This document shows positions 1 to 6,473 of a stretch of DNA of 35,010 nucleotides, in pieces (position 1 is the stretch's first letter; each line of letters starts with the position of its first letter). Source of the DNA: Nonomuraea sp. SBT364 (GTDB lineage Bacteria; Actinomycetota; Actinomycetes; Streptosporangiales; Streptosporangiaceae). The DNA is taken from positions 1 through 35,010 of the forward strand of contig NZ_LAVL01000086.1 in the NCBI RefSeq assembly GCF_001083785.1, given 5' to 3'. Below the pieces are notes generated by a model, which made no database searches, was not told where the DNA came from, and was given only the letters and a program-made list of their open reading frames with translations. Made by a program: the position numbers and the translations under genes.

Positions 1-443
1 CCCCTGAGACCCCGCCCATCTCGGAACAGGTCACCCACTGGAGGGCCGGGGAACCCGAGGCCGAGCCCCAGAAGCCAGAGCCCCAGCCTCAGGAGCCGCA
101 GAAGCCAGAGCCGCAGGAACCCGCGGCCCAGGAGCCCGAGGAGCACCCCCAGCAGCACCCCGAGCCCGAGGAGCCGCGGCGGCCCCTTCGCTGGGGCGAC
201 CGGGTCAAGCCGACCGACGTGCTGGTCCACCCGCGCACGAACGAAGACACCGGCAAAGACACCGACAAGGACGCCGACACGCAGCCCGTCCAGGTCGTGG
301 AGGACGTCCCCGACCCCGGTCACGGCCCGGAGGCCGCCGACCCCCGGTCACGGGACGAGCTGGAGGACACGGCCCCGCACCCGGTGGTCACCGACGCCCC
401 GTCGGGCCGCCTGCGCAGCACCCCGCTCCCCCCGGAAGAGTGA
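1..443 (+). CDS. C-terminal part of a Pro/Glu-rich protein (5' truncated)
   Basis: The reading frame is open from the window edge to TGA at 441-443, giving about 146 residues with the start outside the window. The first 60 codons are a low-complexity Pro-Glu-Gln stretch built on repeats such as QKPEPQ and QEPE. A more ordinary acidic tail rich in Asp, Thr and Pro follows. No catalytic motif, signal peptide or membrane segment is visible in this part. Such tails are typically disordered linkers or cytoplasmic tails of larger actinobacterial proteins, so the functional domain probably lies upstream. A strong hairpin follows the stop. The frame is well supported by codon bias; the function is unknown. 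Confidence 0.6.
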   Translation, partial: PETPPISEQVTHWRAGEPEAEPQKPEPQPQEPQKPEPQEPAAQEPEEHPQQHPEPEEPRRPLRWGDRVKPTDVLVHPRTNEDTGKDTDKDADTQPVQVVEDVPDPGHGPEAADPRSRDELEDTAPHPVVTDAPSGRLRSTPLPPEE

Positions 444-461
444 CCGGAAGAGTGAATGAAC

Positions 462-490
462 GGGCCCGCCCGGCACAGCCGGACGGGCCC
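462..490 (+). terminator. Hairpin terminator after the Pro/Glu-rich gene
   Basis: A 13-bp GC-rich inverted repeat with one mismatch (arms 462-474 and 478-490) surrounds a 3-nt loop and is followed by TTAA. It lies 18 nt after the stop of the first gene and just past the 3' end of the minus-strand gene at 516-791, so it may serve both directions. Confidence 0.6.
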
Positions 491-515
491 TTAAGGCGTG
501 GTGGCGCGCAGGGCG

Positions 516-791
516 TCACACGCTGCGGCCGCTGCCGCGGCGTAGCCCCGCGACCAGGCCGACACCCACGATCGCGAGCACGACCTGCATCACCAGCTCG
601 ATCCAGTCGATGCCGGAAGTCGTCTCGACGCCGAGCACCTGAGCGATCACGGTGCCGATGAGGGCGGCGACGATGCCGACGACGATGGTGAGGATCCACC
701 CGATGGCCTGTTTGCCAGGAAGCAGCAGACGACCGATCGCGCCGATCACGGCGCCGATCACGATGGCGCCAAGGATGGATTGGATTGTCAT
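516..791 (-). CDS. GlsB/YeaQ/YmgE family small membrane protein (copy A)
   Basis: A 91-residue, very hydrophobic protein of the transglycosylase-associated (YeaQ/YmgE/GlsB) family. These are small inner-membrane proteins linked to envelope or general stress; the biochemical role is not established. Three membrane segments are visible, at about residues 4-22, 29-52 and 64-82. The family-typical GRLLLPGKQ motif lies in the first loop. The ATG is preceded by GGGGAGG about 8 nt upstream. It is a paralogue of the next gene on the same strand (888-1184): both carry R-L-hydrophobic-P-G, IVGIVAAL and a G-IDWIE motif. The 5' leader folds into a hairpin that includes the ribosome binding site. Confidence 0.85.
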   Translation of the reverse strand: MTIQSILGAIVIGAVIGAIGRLLLPGKQAIGWILTIVVGIVAALIGTVIAQVLGVETTSGIDWIELVMQVVLAIVGVGLVAGLRRGSGRSV

Positions 792-802
792 GTCACAAAC
801 CT

Positions 803-835
803 CCCCGTGAGGGTGAGCCGTTCATCCTCACGGGG
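803..835 (-). promoter_or_regulatory. Leader hairpin occluding the RBS of copy A
   Basis: A perfect 10-bp inverted repeat (arms 803-812 and 826-835) lies in the 5' leader of the gene starting at 791. On the minus-strand mRNA the 3' arm runs directly into the GGAGG Shine-Dalgarno sequence, so folding would restrict ribosome access. The loop contains ATGAACGG. A comparable hairpin precedes the paralogue. Confidence 0.5.
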
Positions 836-887
836 TGGTGGCTACCCGCGCCCAGACGATTATGCGCGGAAGTAAAGAATCGGCAGG

Positions 888-1184
888 TCAGACAGTAGTT
901 CGGCCTGTTCCGGGGCCGCCTCGTCTGCCACTGGTCGCCATGCGGGCCACGATGGCCACGCCTACCACCGCCAGCGCGAGCTGGAGGAGGTGTTCGATCC
1001 AGTCGATGCCTCTGGTGTCGGCCCAGCCGAACATCTGGGCGATCAGGGTGCCGAGCAGAGCCGCCACGATGCCGACGATCAGTGTCAGACCGATGGACAT
1101 GTTCTGCCTGCCGGGCACCAGCAGCCGGGCCAGCGCTCCGACGATGGCACCGATGACTACTGCGGAAACAATCGCGCCGATCAT
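888..1184 (-). CDS. GlsB/YeaQ/YmgE family small membrane protein (copy B)
   Basis: A 98-residue protein of the same family as the gene at 516-791. Three hydrophobic segments lie at about residues 4-22, 31-52 and 65-84, with a GALARLLVPGRQN loop and a basic Gly/Arg-rich C-terminal tail. The two copies align over their whole length, so this is a tandem duplication that has diverged. The start ATG has GGGGGGAG about 7 nt upstream. The gap between the two genes is about 100 nt and carries copy A's own leader, so each copy may be transcribed or at least translated under separate control. A role in envelope or osmotic stress is family knowledge only. Confidence 0.85.
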   Translation of the reverse strand: MIGAIVSAVVIGAIVGALARLLVPGRQNMSIGLTLIVGIVAALLGTLIAQMFGWADTRGIDWIEHLLQLALAVVGVAIVARMATSGRRGGPGTGRTTV

Positions 1185-1192
1185 GTGTGACT

Positions 1193-1224
1193 CCCCCCGA
1201 GACGTTCACATGTCTTGAGGGGGG
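1193..1224 (-). promoter_or_regulatory. Leader hairpin occluding the RBS of copy B
   Basis: The arms are 1193-1203 and 1212-1224. Six C-G pairs are followed by a small internal loop and four more pairs, closing an 8-nt loop. On the mRNA the 3' arm contains the G-run and GGAG used as the ribosome binding site for the ATG at 1184. It mirrors the hairpin in front of copy A. Confidence 0.45.
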
Positions 1225-1256
1225 CCTACCCGGCAAAAGTGAAGTTACCCATGAAA

Positions 1257-1294
1257 GACGGCGGCCCGTACCGCGCCAGTGACGGACCGCCGTC
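1257..1294 (-). terminator. Terminator of the carD-ispF transcript
   Basis: Arms GACGGCGG (1257-1264) and CCGCCGTC (1287-1294), extended by an inner CCGT/ACGG pairing, form a long GC stem. On the minus strand it is followed by TTT. It sits 36 nt past the ispF stop, so it is a Rho-independent-like end for the carD-ispF unit. Confidence 0.55.
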
Positions 1295-1330
1295 GCCCAT
1301 GGATACCCCGGCAAAGAGGACGCGCGACGC

Positions 1331-1792
1331 TCAGGGACGGTTGACGACGAGCGCCGTGGCGACGGCCGCGACGCCTTCGCCGCGCCCGGTGAGGCCGAGC
1401 CCGTCCGTGGTGGTCGCGCTGAGGCTCACAGGGGCCCCCAGAGCGGCGCTGAGCGCCTTCTCGGCCTCCTGGCGCCGGGGGGCCAGTTTGGGGCGGTTAC
1501 CGATCACCTGGACGGCCACGTTGCCGATCTCGAACCCGGCCGCCCGTAGCTTACGCGCGGTCTCCTCCAGCAGCGCGGCGCCGGAAGCGCCCGCCCAGCG
1601 GGGGTCGGAGGTGCCGAACAGCCCGCCGAGGTCGCCGAGGCCGGCAGCGGAGAGGAGGGCGTCGCAGGCCGCGTGCGCGGCGGCGTCGCCGTCGGAGTGG
1701 CCGGACAGGCCCGTCTCGCCCGGCCAGTGCAGGCCGGCGAGGTGGAGCTCCCGGCCAGATGCGAACGGGTGGACGTCGACACCGACGCCCAC
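1331..1792 (-). CDS. ispF: 2-C-methyl-D-erythritol 2,4-cyclodiphosphate synthase
   Basis: IspF is the MEP-pathway enzyme that cyclises CDP-methylerythritol 2-phosphate to ME-cPP and CMP for isoprenoid precursors; the family acts as a trimer with a divalent metal. The 153-residue length is typical. Visible motifs are DVHPF (metal ligands Asp6 and His8), SGHSDGDA (His32) and the C-terminal TTTDGLGLTGRGEG. The GTG start at 1792 places DVH at the family-normal position; an ATT nine bases upstream would add Ile-Pro-Arg and cannot be excluded. The start lies 17 nt after the carD stop, implying co-transcription and translational coupling. The usual partner ispD is not between them. Confidence 0.95.
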   Translation of the reverse strand: MGVGVDVHPFASGRELHLAGLHWPGETGLSGHSDGDAAAHAACDALLSAAGLGDLGGLFGTSDPRWAGASGAALLEETARKLRAAGFEIGNVAVQVIGNRPKLAPRRQEAEKALSAALGAPVSLSATTTDGLGLTGRGEGVAAVATALVVNRP

Positions 1793-1809
1793 CCGTGGAA
1801 TGTTCGTGT

Positions 1810-2292
1810 TCAGGAGTTGAGAACCTCGTCGAGCAGGGCCTCCGCCTTGTCCTCATTGGTCTTCTCGGCGAGCGCGAGCTCGCTGACCAGGATCTGGCGC
1901 GCCTTCGCGAGCATGCGCTTCTCCCCCGCGGACAGGCCGCGCTCGCGGTCCCTCCGCCACAGGTCGCGAACGACTTCGGCGACCTTGTTCACATCGCCGG
2001 AAGCGAGCTTCTCAAGATTGGCCTTGTAACGGCGAGACCAGTTGGTCGGCTCTTCCGTGTGCGGCATCCGAAGGACGTCGAAAACCCGCTCAAGGCCTTC
2101 CTGACCGACAACATCGCGCACACCGACGAGTTCTGCGTTTTCGGCTGGCACCTGGACGGTAAGGTCGCCCTTGTCGACCTTGAGCACCAGGTAGGTCTTT
2201 TCCTCACCCTTGATGGATCGCTTCGTGATTGCTTCGATCCGAGCAGCCCCATGGTGGGGGTAGACGACAGTGTCGCCGACCTGGAAAGTCAT
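1810..2292 (-). CDS. carD: CarD/CdnL family RNA polymerase-binding regulator
   Basis: A 160-residue CarD. In mycobacteria it binds the RNAP beta subunit and stabilises the open complex at rRNA and housekeeping promoters. The N-terminal RNAP-interaction (Tudor-like) domain covers residues 1 to about 60, beginning MTFQVGDTVVYPHHGAA. The C-terminal helical DNA-binding domain includes NWSRRYKANLEKLASGD and the conserved tryptophan of DLWRRDRERGLS. The ATG at 2292 is chosen over an upstream in-frame ATG at 2334 because it gives the family N-terminus and has GGAAGGGG about 10 nt upstream. It is first gene of the carD-ispF unit and divergent from an LpqE-like gene, an arrangement I recall from M. 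tuberculosis. Confidence 0.95.
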   Translation of the reverse strand: MTFQVGDTVVYPHHGAARIEAITKRSIKGEEKTYLVLKVDKGDLTVQVPAENAELVGVRDVVGQEGLERVFDVLRMPHTEEPTNWSRRYKANLEKLASGDVNKVAEVVRDLWRRDRERGLSAGEKRMLAKARQILVSELALAEKTNEDKAEALLDEVLNS

Positions 2293-2421
2293 GTGACAAG
2301 TACCCCTTCCGCTGTACTCCAGGGTACCACGCATCCACAGGCTCCCGGAACAGTGAAATCATCATAACTGCAGGTCAAAGCCGCATATTGGGGGTTGACA
2401 AGCTGTCATGTGTATGAATCG

Positions 2422-2485
2422 CATATCCGGACATGGCTAATGACCTGCGGGGGTGCGGATATGACCATGGAATCGGATGGATATG
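2422..2485. promoter_or_regulatory. GGATATG repeats in the carD/lpqE-like divergent region
   Basis: The heptamer GGATATG occurs at 2457-2463 and 2479-2485 and as its complement CATATCC at 2422-2428. The direct copies are 22 bp (two helical turns) apart. A consensus TTGACA lies at 2395-2400, but no convincing -10 at proper spacing was found. These are candidate activator or repressor sites for one or both divergent genes; this is pattern evidence only. Confidence 0.25.
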
Positions 2486-2533
2486 GTAGGCGCTGCCCAT
2501 CCCGCACGCGCGAGACCCAAGGAGAACCCGCCC

Positions 2534-3112
2534 GTGACCAGCCGTCGCTGGATTGTCGCCGCCGCCGCGTTCCTGGCTGCCCCCGTACTCGCCGGCTGTT
2601 CGGTTGGATTCGACGCCAACACCAACCAGCCCTACGCGCCCGTTGAAGGAGCGGCCCTCATCGAGCAGGGCGGCTACGGCAAGCAGAGCATTCACATCCC
2701 CCAGGCGTTCATCCTCGGCCCCGATTCGGGCGGTCAGATTCCCTGGCGTGGCTCCGCCCCGGTCTACCTGCACATCCTCAACTCCTCCGGCGCGCCGGAC
2801 AGCCTCCAGGCGGTCAGCGCGGGCAACGTCGCGGCGGCCAAGCTCGCCGCGCCCGTCCAGCTGCCCAGCAACCAGCTCGTCGACACCGGCAAGCCGGCAC
2901 CCCAGATCATGCTGGAGGGCGTCTCCAAGGCCCTCAGGGGCGGCGAGACCATCCGCCTGGACCTCCAGTTCGCCAACGCCGGCGTGGTCTCCATGAACGT
3001 CCCCGTGGTCACGCGCAGCCGCGAGTTCGCGCAGTATCCCGCGGTCCCCGGCGCCATCCCCGCCCCGACGCCGACCCCGACCCCGTCGGCGGCCACGGAA
3101 GAAGCGCACTAA
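2534..3112 (+). CDS. LpqE-like lipoprotein (PCu(A)C-like fold)
   Basis: A 192-residue secreted lipoprotein. The signal peptide has an SRR n-region and the lipobox VLAGC (Cys22). The GTG start at 2534 has AAGGAG nine bases upstream. The mature part has a beta-rich domain with PVYLHILNSSGAPDSL and LRGGETIRLDLQF, resembling the PCu(A)C copper-chaperone fold but without an obvious Met/His copper motif. The tail is a Pro-Thr repeat that may span the wall. Position, divergent from carD-ispF, matches lpqE of M. tuberculosis as I remember it. Function is unknown; the mature protein should be anchored to the outer face of the membrane. Confidence 0.8.
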   Translation: MTSRRWIVAAAAFLAAPVLAGCSVGFDANTNQPYAPVEGAALIEQGGYGKQSIHIPQAFILGPDSGGQIPWRGSAPVYLHILNSSGAPDSLQAVSAGNVAAAKLAAPVQLPSNQLVDTGKPAPQIMLEGVSKALRGGETIRLDLQFANAGVVSMNVPVVTRSREFAQYPAVPGAIPAPTPTPTPSAATEEAH

Positions 3113-3120
3113 GACACGGC

Positions 3121-3168
3121 AAAACCCTTGTTTCCAGTACGGGATTCCGTACCGGAAACAAGGGTTTT
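3121..3168. terminator. Bidirectional terminator between lpqE-like gene and regX3
   Basis: A 15-bp perfect inverted repeat (arms 3121-3135 and 3154-3168) is extended inward by AGTACGG/CCGTACC with one mismatch around a GATT loop. An A-run on the left arm and a T-run on the right arm make it an intrinsic terminator in both directions. It separates the convergent genes ending at 3112 and 3171. Confidence 0.9.
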
Positions 3169-3170
3169 CG

Positions 3171-3863
3171 CTATTCCTCCGTCGCGTCGAACTTGTAGCC
3201 GAGGCCGCGCACGGTCAGGATGCAGCGCGGGTTGGACGGGTCGGCCTCGATCTTCGCGCGCAGGCGCTTGACGTGCACGTCGAGGGTCTTGGTGTCGCCC
3301 ACGTAGTCGGCGCCCCAGACGCGGTCGATGAGCTGGCCGCGGGTGAGCACCCGGCCGGCGTTGCGCAGCAGCACCTCCAGCAGCTCGAACTCCTTCAGCG
3401 GGAGCTGCACCTGCTCGCCGCGCACGGCCACGACGTGGCGGTCGACGTCCATCCGGACCGGGCCGACGGCCAGCACGGCCGTCTCCAGCTCCTCCACGAC
3501 GTCGCCCTGACGGCGCAGCACGGCCCGGATGCGGGCGACCAGCTCGCGGGAGGAGAACGGCTTGGTCACGTAGTCGTCGGCGCCCAGCTCCAGGCCGACG
3601 ACCTTGTCGATCTCACTGTCCTTGGCGGTCAGCATGATCACCGGGACCTTGGAGCGCTGCCGCAGCGAGCGGCAGACCTCGGTGCCGGGCAGGCCTGGCA
3701 GCATGAGGTCGAGCAGCACCAGGTCGGCGCCGCTGCGGTCGAAGGTCTCGAGCGCCTCGGGCCCGGTCGCCGCGACAGAGACCTCGAAACCCTCCTTGCG
3801 CAGCATGTAGGACAGGGCGTCGGAGAAGGACTCCTCGTCCTCCACGACCAAAACTCTGGTCAT
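3171..3863 (-). CDS. regX3: OmpR/PhoB-type response regulator RegX3 (PhoP-like)
   Basis: A 230-residue response regulator. The receiver domain (1-115) has the acidic pocket EDEE (9-12), phospho-acceptor Asp52 in LLDLMLPG, Thr79 and Lys101 in the KPF motif. The C-terminal winged helix (about 130-227) contains LPLKEFELLEVLLRNAGRV and DTKTLDVHVKRLRAKIE. It regulates the phosphate-starvation response in actinobacteria and is phosphorylated by the adjacent kinase. Its ATG overlaps the kinase stop by 4 nt (3860-3863), so the two are translationally coupled. Assignment rests on pairing with a SenX3-type kinase and neighbouring phoU. Confidence 0.93.
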   Translation of the reverse strand: MTRVLVVEDEESFSDALSYMLRKEGFEVSVAATGPEALETFDRSGADLVLLDLMLPGLPGTEVCRSLRQRSKVPVIMLTAKDSEIDKVVGLELGADDYVTKPFSSRELVARIRAVLRRQGDVVEELETAVLAVGPVRMDVDRHVVAVRGEQVQLPLKEFELLEVLLRNAGRVLTRGQLIDRVWGADYVGDTKTLDVHVKRLRAKIEADPSNPRCILTVRGLGYKFDATEE

Positions 3864-5038
3864 TTGACCGTCTCCAGGGGAATCGAGGGTGGTGCGGGCA
3901 CCGCCGTCCCGCCGAAGGCGGGCAGACGCAGCGTGAAGGTCGAGCCGGAGCCTTCCTTGCTCCAGACCGAGACCTCGCCCGCGTGCGCGGCGGCGACGTG
4001 TTTGACGATGGCCAGGCCGAGGCCCGTGCCGCCGGTCGCCCGGGAGCGGGCGGCGTCGACCCGGAAGAAGCGCTCGAAGATGCGTTCCTGCGACTCCTCG
4101 GGGATGCCGATCCCCTGGTCGCTGACGCTGATCTCGACGCTGTCGCCGGCCGGCCTGGCGCTGACGACCACGCGGGTGTGCTCGGGGCTGTAGACGATGG
4201 CGTTGTCGATGAGGTTGCGCAGCGCGGTGACCAGCAGCTCGTCGTCGCCCCAGATGCGCAGCCCCTCGGTGCCGCCGGAGACGAGGGTGATGTCCTTGGC
4301 GCCCGCCCTGGTGTTGCAGTAGTCGATGGCGTCGTGGACCGCGTCGTCGATGGAGACCTGGCCGGGGGTGGGGATGGCCTCGGCGCCCTGGATCCGGCTC
4401 AGCGTGATCAGGTCCTGCACGAGGTAGGTGAGCCGGGCGGCCTCGTGCTGCATGCGCCCGGAGAAGCGGGTGACGGCCTGGGGGTCGTCGGCCGCGTCCT
4501 GGATCGTCTCGGCGAGCAGGCTCAGCGCGCCGACGGGGGTCTTCAGCTCGTGGCTGACGTTGGCCACGAAGTCGCGCCGTACGGCCTCGACGCGGCGGGA
4601 CTCGGTCTGGTCCTCGGCGAGGACCAGCACCTGGCCGTGCGAGCCGAGCGGGGCGACGCGCACCGCGAAGCTGGTGGTCTCCTGCCCGAACTTGTGCCCG
4701 GCGACGTCGATCTCGGTCTCCCGGATCTCACCGTCGCGGCGCACCTGGCGGGCCAGCGCGAGCAGCTCGGCCGCCATCAGCCGCTCACCCTTGACCAGAC
4801 CGAACGCGCGGGCCGCCGAGCTGGCGCGCAGCACCCGGTCGTGCCCGTCGAGCACCACGGCGGACGAGGGCAGCACGGCCAGCACGGAGGCGACGCCCTG
4901 CGGCAGCGCACCGGGGTCGTTGTCGGTGGCCGCGCCGGCCCGGCTGGGCGCCTCGATCTGGTTGCGGTAGAACAGCACCGCGAGAGCCCCCACGACGAAG
5001 CCGGCCAGGGCAGCGAAGCTCATGGCCATCTCACTCAT
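3860..5038 (-). CDS. senX3: Phosphate sensor histidine kinase SenX3 (PhoR-like)
   Basis: A membrane histidine kinase of 392 residues from the chosen start. One N-terminal membrane segment (about 8-25) is followed by a PAS-like domain (50-145), HisKA with phospho-acceptor His163 in FVANVSHELKTP, and a HATPase with the N box LRNLIDNAIVYSPE, G1 SDQGIGIP and G2 GGTGLGLAIVKH. The start is uncertain. ATG 5038 puts the membrane helix at the N-terminus as in homologues but has a poor ribosome site. GTG 5068 has GAGAGG six bases upstream. ATG 5116 would run into PHO-box-like repeats and is disfavoured. The gene is divergent from phoU and likely autoregulated by RegX3. Confidence 0.93.
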   Translation of the reverse strand: MSEMAMSFAALAGFVVGALAVLFYRNQIEAPSRAGAATDNDPGALPQGVASVLAVLPSSAVVLDGHDRVLRASSAARAFGLVKGERLMAAELLALARQVRRDGEIRETEIDVAGHKFGQETTSFAVRVAPLGSHGQVLVLAEDQTESRRVEAVRRDFVANVSHELKTPVGALSLLAETIQDAADDPQAVTRFSGRMQHEAARLTYLVQDLITLSRIQGAEAIPTPGQVSIDDAVHDAIDYCNTRAGAKDITLVSGGTEGLRIWGDDELLVTALRNLIDNAIVYSPEHTRVVVSARPAGDSVEISVSDQGIGIPEESQERIFERFFRVDAARSRATGGTGLGLAIVKHVAAAHAGEVSVWSKEGSGSTFTLRLPAFGGTAVPAPPSIPLETVK

Positions 5039-5088
5039 GCTTTCGATGGTAGGCGGAGCCGCGTCCACGGCATCCCTCTCACCTGCGG

Positions 5089-5139
5089 ATGAACCCCCCT
5101 TTCCCGGAAAGTTCATCTCTGCGTAGGAGTTCGTTCATC
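5089..5139. promoter_or_regulatory. PHO-box-like repeats between senX3 and phoU
   Basis: GTTCATC occurs at 5111-5117 and 5133-5139, exactly 22 bp apart, which is two units of the 11-bp PHO-box period. An inverted copy GATGAAC lies at 5089-5095. The known actinomycete PHO box is built of GTTCACC-type 11-bp direct repeats bound by PhoP/RegX3. The location between the kinase and phoU supports phosphate-dependent autoregulation of both genes. Confidence 0.5.
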
Positions 5140-5149
5140 GTCGCCCGCA

Positions 5150-5155
5150 TACGGT
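5150..5155 (+). promoter_or_regulatory. Candidate -10 of a leaderless phoU transcript
   Basis: TACGGT ends 7 nt before the phoU ATG at 5162. The second GTTCATC unit lies just upstream at the -35 region. There is no Shine-Dalgarno sequence before the ATG, which fits a leaderless mRNA activated through the PHO-box-like repeats. Confidence 0.3.
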
Positions 5156-5161
5156 GACGGC

Positions 5162-5806
5162 ATGCGCGACGCGTACCATGAAGAACTCGATTCCCTGACC
5201 GACAAGCTGGTCGAGATGACCAGGCTTGTCCGCTCGGCCATCTCCCGGGCCACGACCGCCCTGCTGGACTCCGACCTCCAGCTCGCGGAGAGCGTCATCT
5301 CCCGCGACGAGGAGGTCAACGCGATCTTCGCCGACATCGAGGCGTCCATCTTCGACCTCATGGCCAGGCAGCAGCCGGTCGCGGTCGACCTGCGGATGGT
5401 CGTCACGGCGCTGCGCATGGGCACCGACCTGGAGCGGATGGGCGACCTCGCGGTGCACGTCGCCAAGGTCGCCCGGTTGCGCCATCCCGAATCGGCCATC
5501 CCCGCGGAGATCCGCTCCACCATCGTCGAGATGGGGCAGATCGCCGAGAACCTGGTGACCAAGGCCGGCAGCTGTGTCGCCTCCCGCGACGTCGACTCGG
5601 CCCTGGAGCTGGAGCAGGACGACGACGCGATGGACCGGCTGCACCGGCGGCTGTTCAAGAACATCCTGGGCAAGGACTGGGCGCACGGCGTCGAGCCGGC
5701 CATCGACATCACGCTCATCGGGCGCTACTACGAGCGCTACGCCGACCACGCGGTGCGCGTCGCCCGTGACGTCGTCTACCTGGTGACGGGCTCCCGCCCG
5801 AGCTGA
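5162..5806 (+). CDS. phoU: Phosphate signalling protein PhoU
   Basis: A 214-residue PhoU with two homologous three-helix repeats, each with acidic metal-binding clusters (SRDEEVNAIFADIE in the first, LEQDDDAMDRLHRR in the second) and the family motif GRYYERYADHAVRVAR. PhoU couples Pst transporter state to the histidine kinase and inhibits signalling when phosphate is plentiful. Adjacency to senX3-regX3 supports this partner. No pst transporter is in the window. The 3' end overlaps the convergent TetR gene by 31 nt. No ribosome site is evident, so initiation may be leaderless. Confidence 0.95.
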   Translation: MRDAYHEELDSLTDKLVEMTRLVRSAISRATTALLDSDLQLAESVISRDEEVNAIFADIEASIFDLMARQQPVAVDLRMVVTALRMGTDLERMGDLAVHVAKVARLRHPESAIPAEIRSTIVEMGQIAENLVTKAGSCVASRDVDSALELEQDDDAMDRLHRRLFKNILGKDWAHGVEPAIDITLIGRYYERYADHAVRVARDVVYLVTGSRPS

Positions 5807-6390
5807 GCCCCGGCGACCAGGTCCATGGCGCGGCGCATCGCCGCCCGCACCTCGGCGGGCGGATCGCCGCGCTCCAGCGCGGCCAGCGTCGCCGCGCTCA
5901 CCGCCCCCACCGCGGCCCCCACGAGCGCCGCCGCCCCGATCGGATCGAGTTCGTCCGGGTACGCCTGCCGCAGGGCCAGGGTCAGCTCGTGCTGCGCGGC
6001 GACGTAACGCTGCAGCAGCCTGGCCTGTAGCGCGGGGGCGGTGGCGGCCAGCAGGGCCCGAAGCCGCGCCAGCCCGCTGCTCAGGTCGGACTCCCAGGTG
6101 TTGCCGATCATCTCCGCCATGGCCCGCGCGACCACGTCCGCGGGCCCTTCGCCGTCCGTGCGCTCGGCGACCGCGCGCAACCCCAGGTCCACCCGTACGT
6201 CGGCGTTGGCGAACAGCACGTCTTCCTTGGCCTGGAAGTGCAGGAAGAACGTCCGCGTCGACACCTCGGCCGCCTCGGCGATCTCCGCGACGGTGACCTG
6301 CTCGTAGCCGCGCTCCTCGAACAGGCCGATGGCCGCCTCGACCAGCGCCTGCCGCGTGCGCTGCTTCTTGAGCTCCCGCAGTCCCGTCAT
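5776..6390 (-). CDS. TetR family transcriptional regulator
   Basis: A 204-residue TetR repressor. The N-terminal helix-turn-helix (about 10-57) reads RTRQALVEAAIGLFEERGY...VAEIAEAAEVSTRTFFLHF. The alanine-rich C-terminal domain carries ligand binding and dimerisation. It is divergent from an SDR oxidoreductase, and a long palindrome in the 83-bp gap is the likely operator, so it probably represses both itself and the SDR gene. The ligand is unknown. Its last 31 nt overlap the end of phoU on the other strand. Confidence 0.9.
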   Translation of the reverse strand: MTGLRELKKQRTRQALVEAAIGLFEERGYEQVTVAEIAEAAEVSTRTFFLHFQAKEDVLFANADVRVDLGLRAVAERTDGEGPADVVARAMAEMIGNTWESDLSSGLARLRALLAATAPALQARLLQRYVAAQHELTLALRQAYPDELDPIGAAALVGAAVGAVSAATLAALERGDPPAEVRAAMRRAMDLVAGAQLGREPVTR

Positions 6391-6412
6391 GAGGTCACTC
6401 TAGTGCATCGCA

Positions 6413-6441
6413 TGTATCGCTACATTTGATGTAGTAATACA
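6413..6441. promoter_or_regulatory. Palindromic operator for the TetR regulator
   Basis: Inner arms CTACAT (6420-6425) and ATGTAG (6429-6434) flank TTG. Outer arms TGTAT (6413-6417) and ATACA (6437-6441) are placed symmetrically two bases further out. The 29-bp dyad is centred in the divergent TetR/SDR gap and is AT-rich compared with its surroundings. Length and symmetry are typical of TetR-family operators. Confidence 0.6.
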
Positions 6442-6473
6442 GTGAGTGTAGTCAAACTTGAAGGGCAGGGATC

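Noticed and set aside
121..260. Possible tandem DNA repeat in the Pro/Glu-rich region
   Set aside because: The repeats are short, imperfect and explained by low-complexity protein coding; no unit of constant length was found.
3983..5092. A 369-codon plus-strand frame opposite senX3
   Set aside because: Composition-driven shadow without motifs; senX3 is unambiguous.
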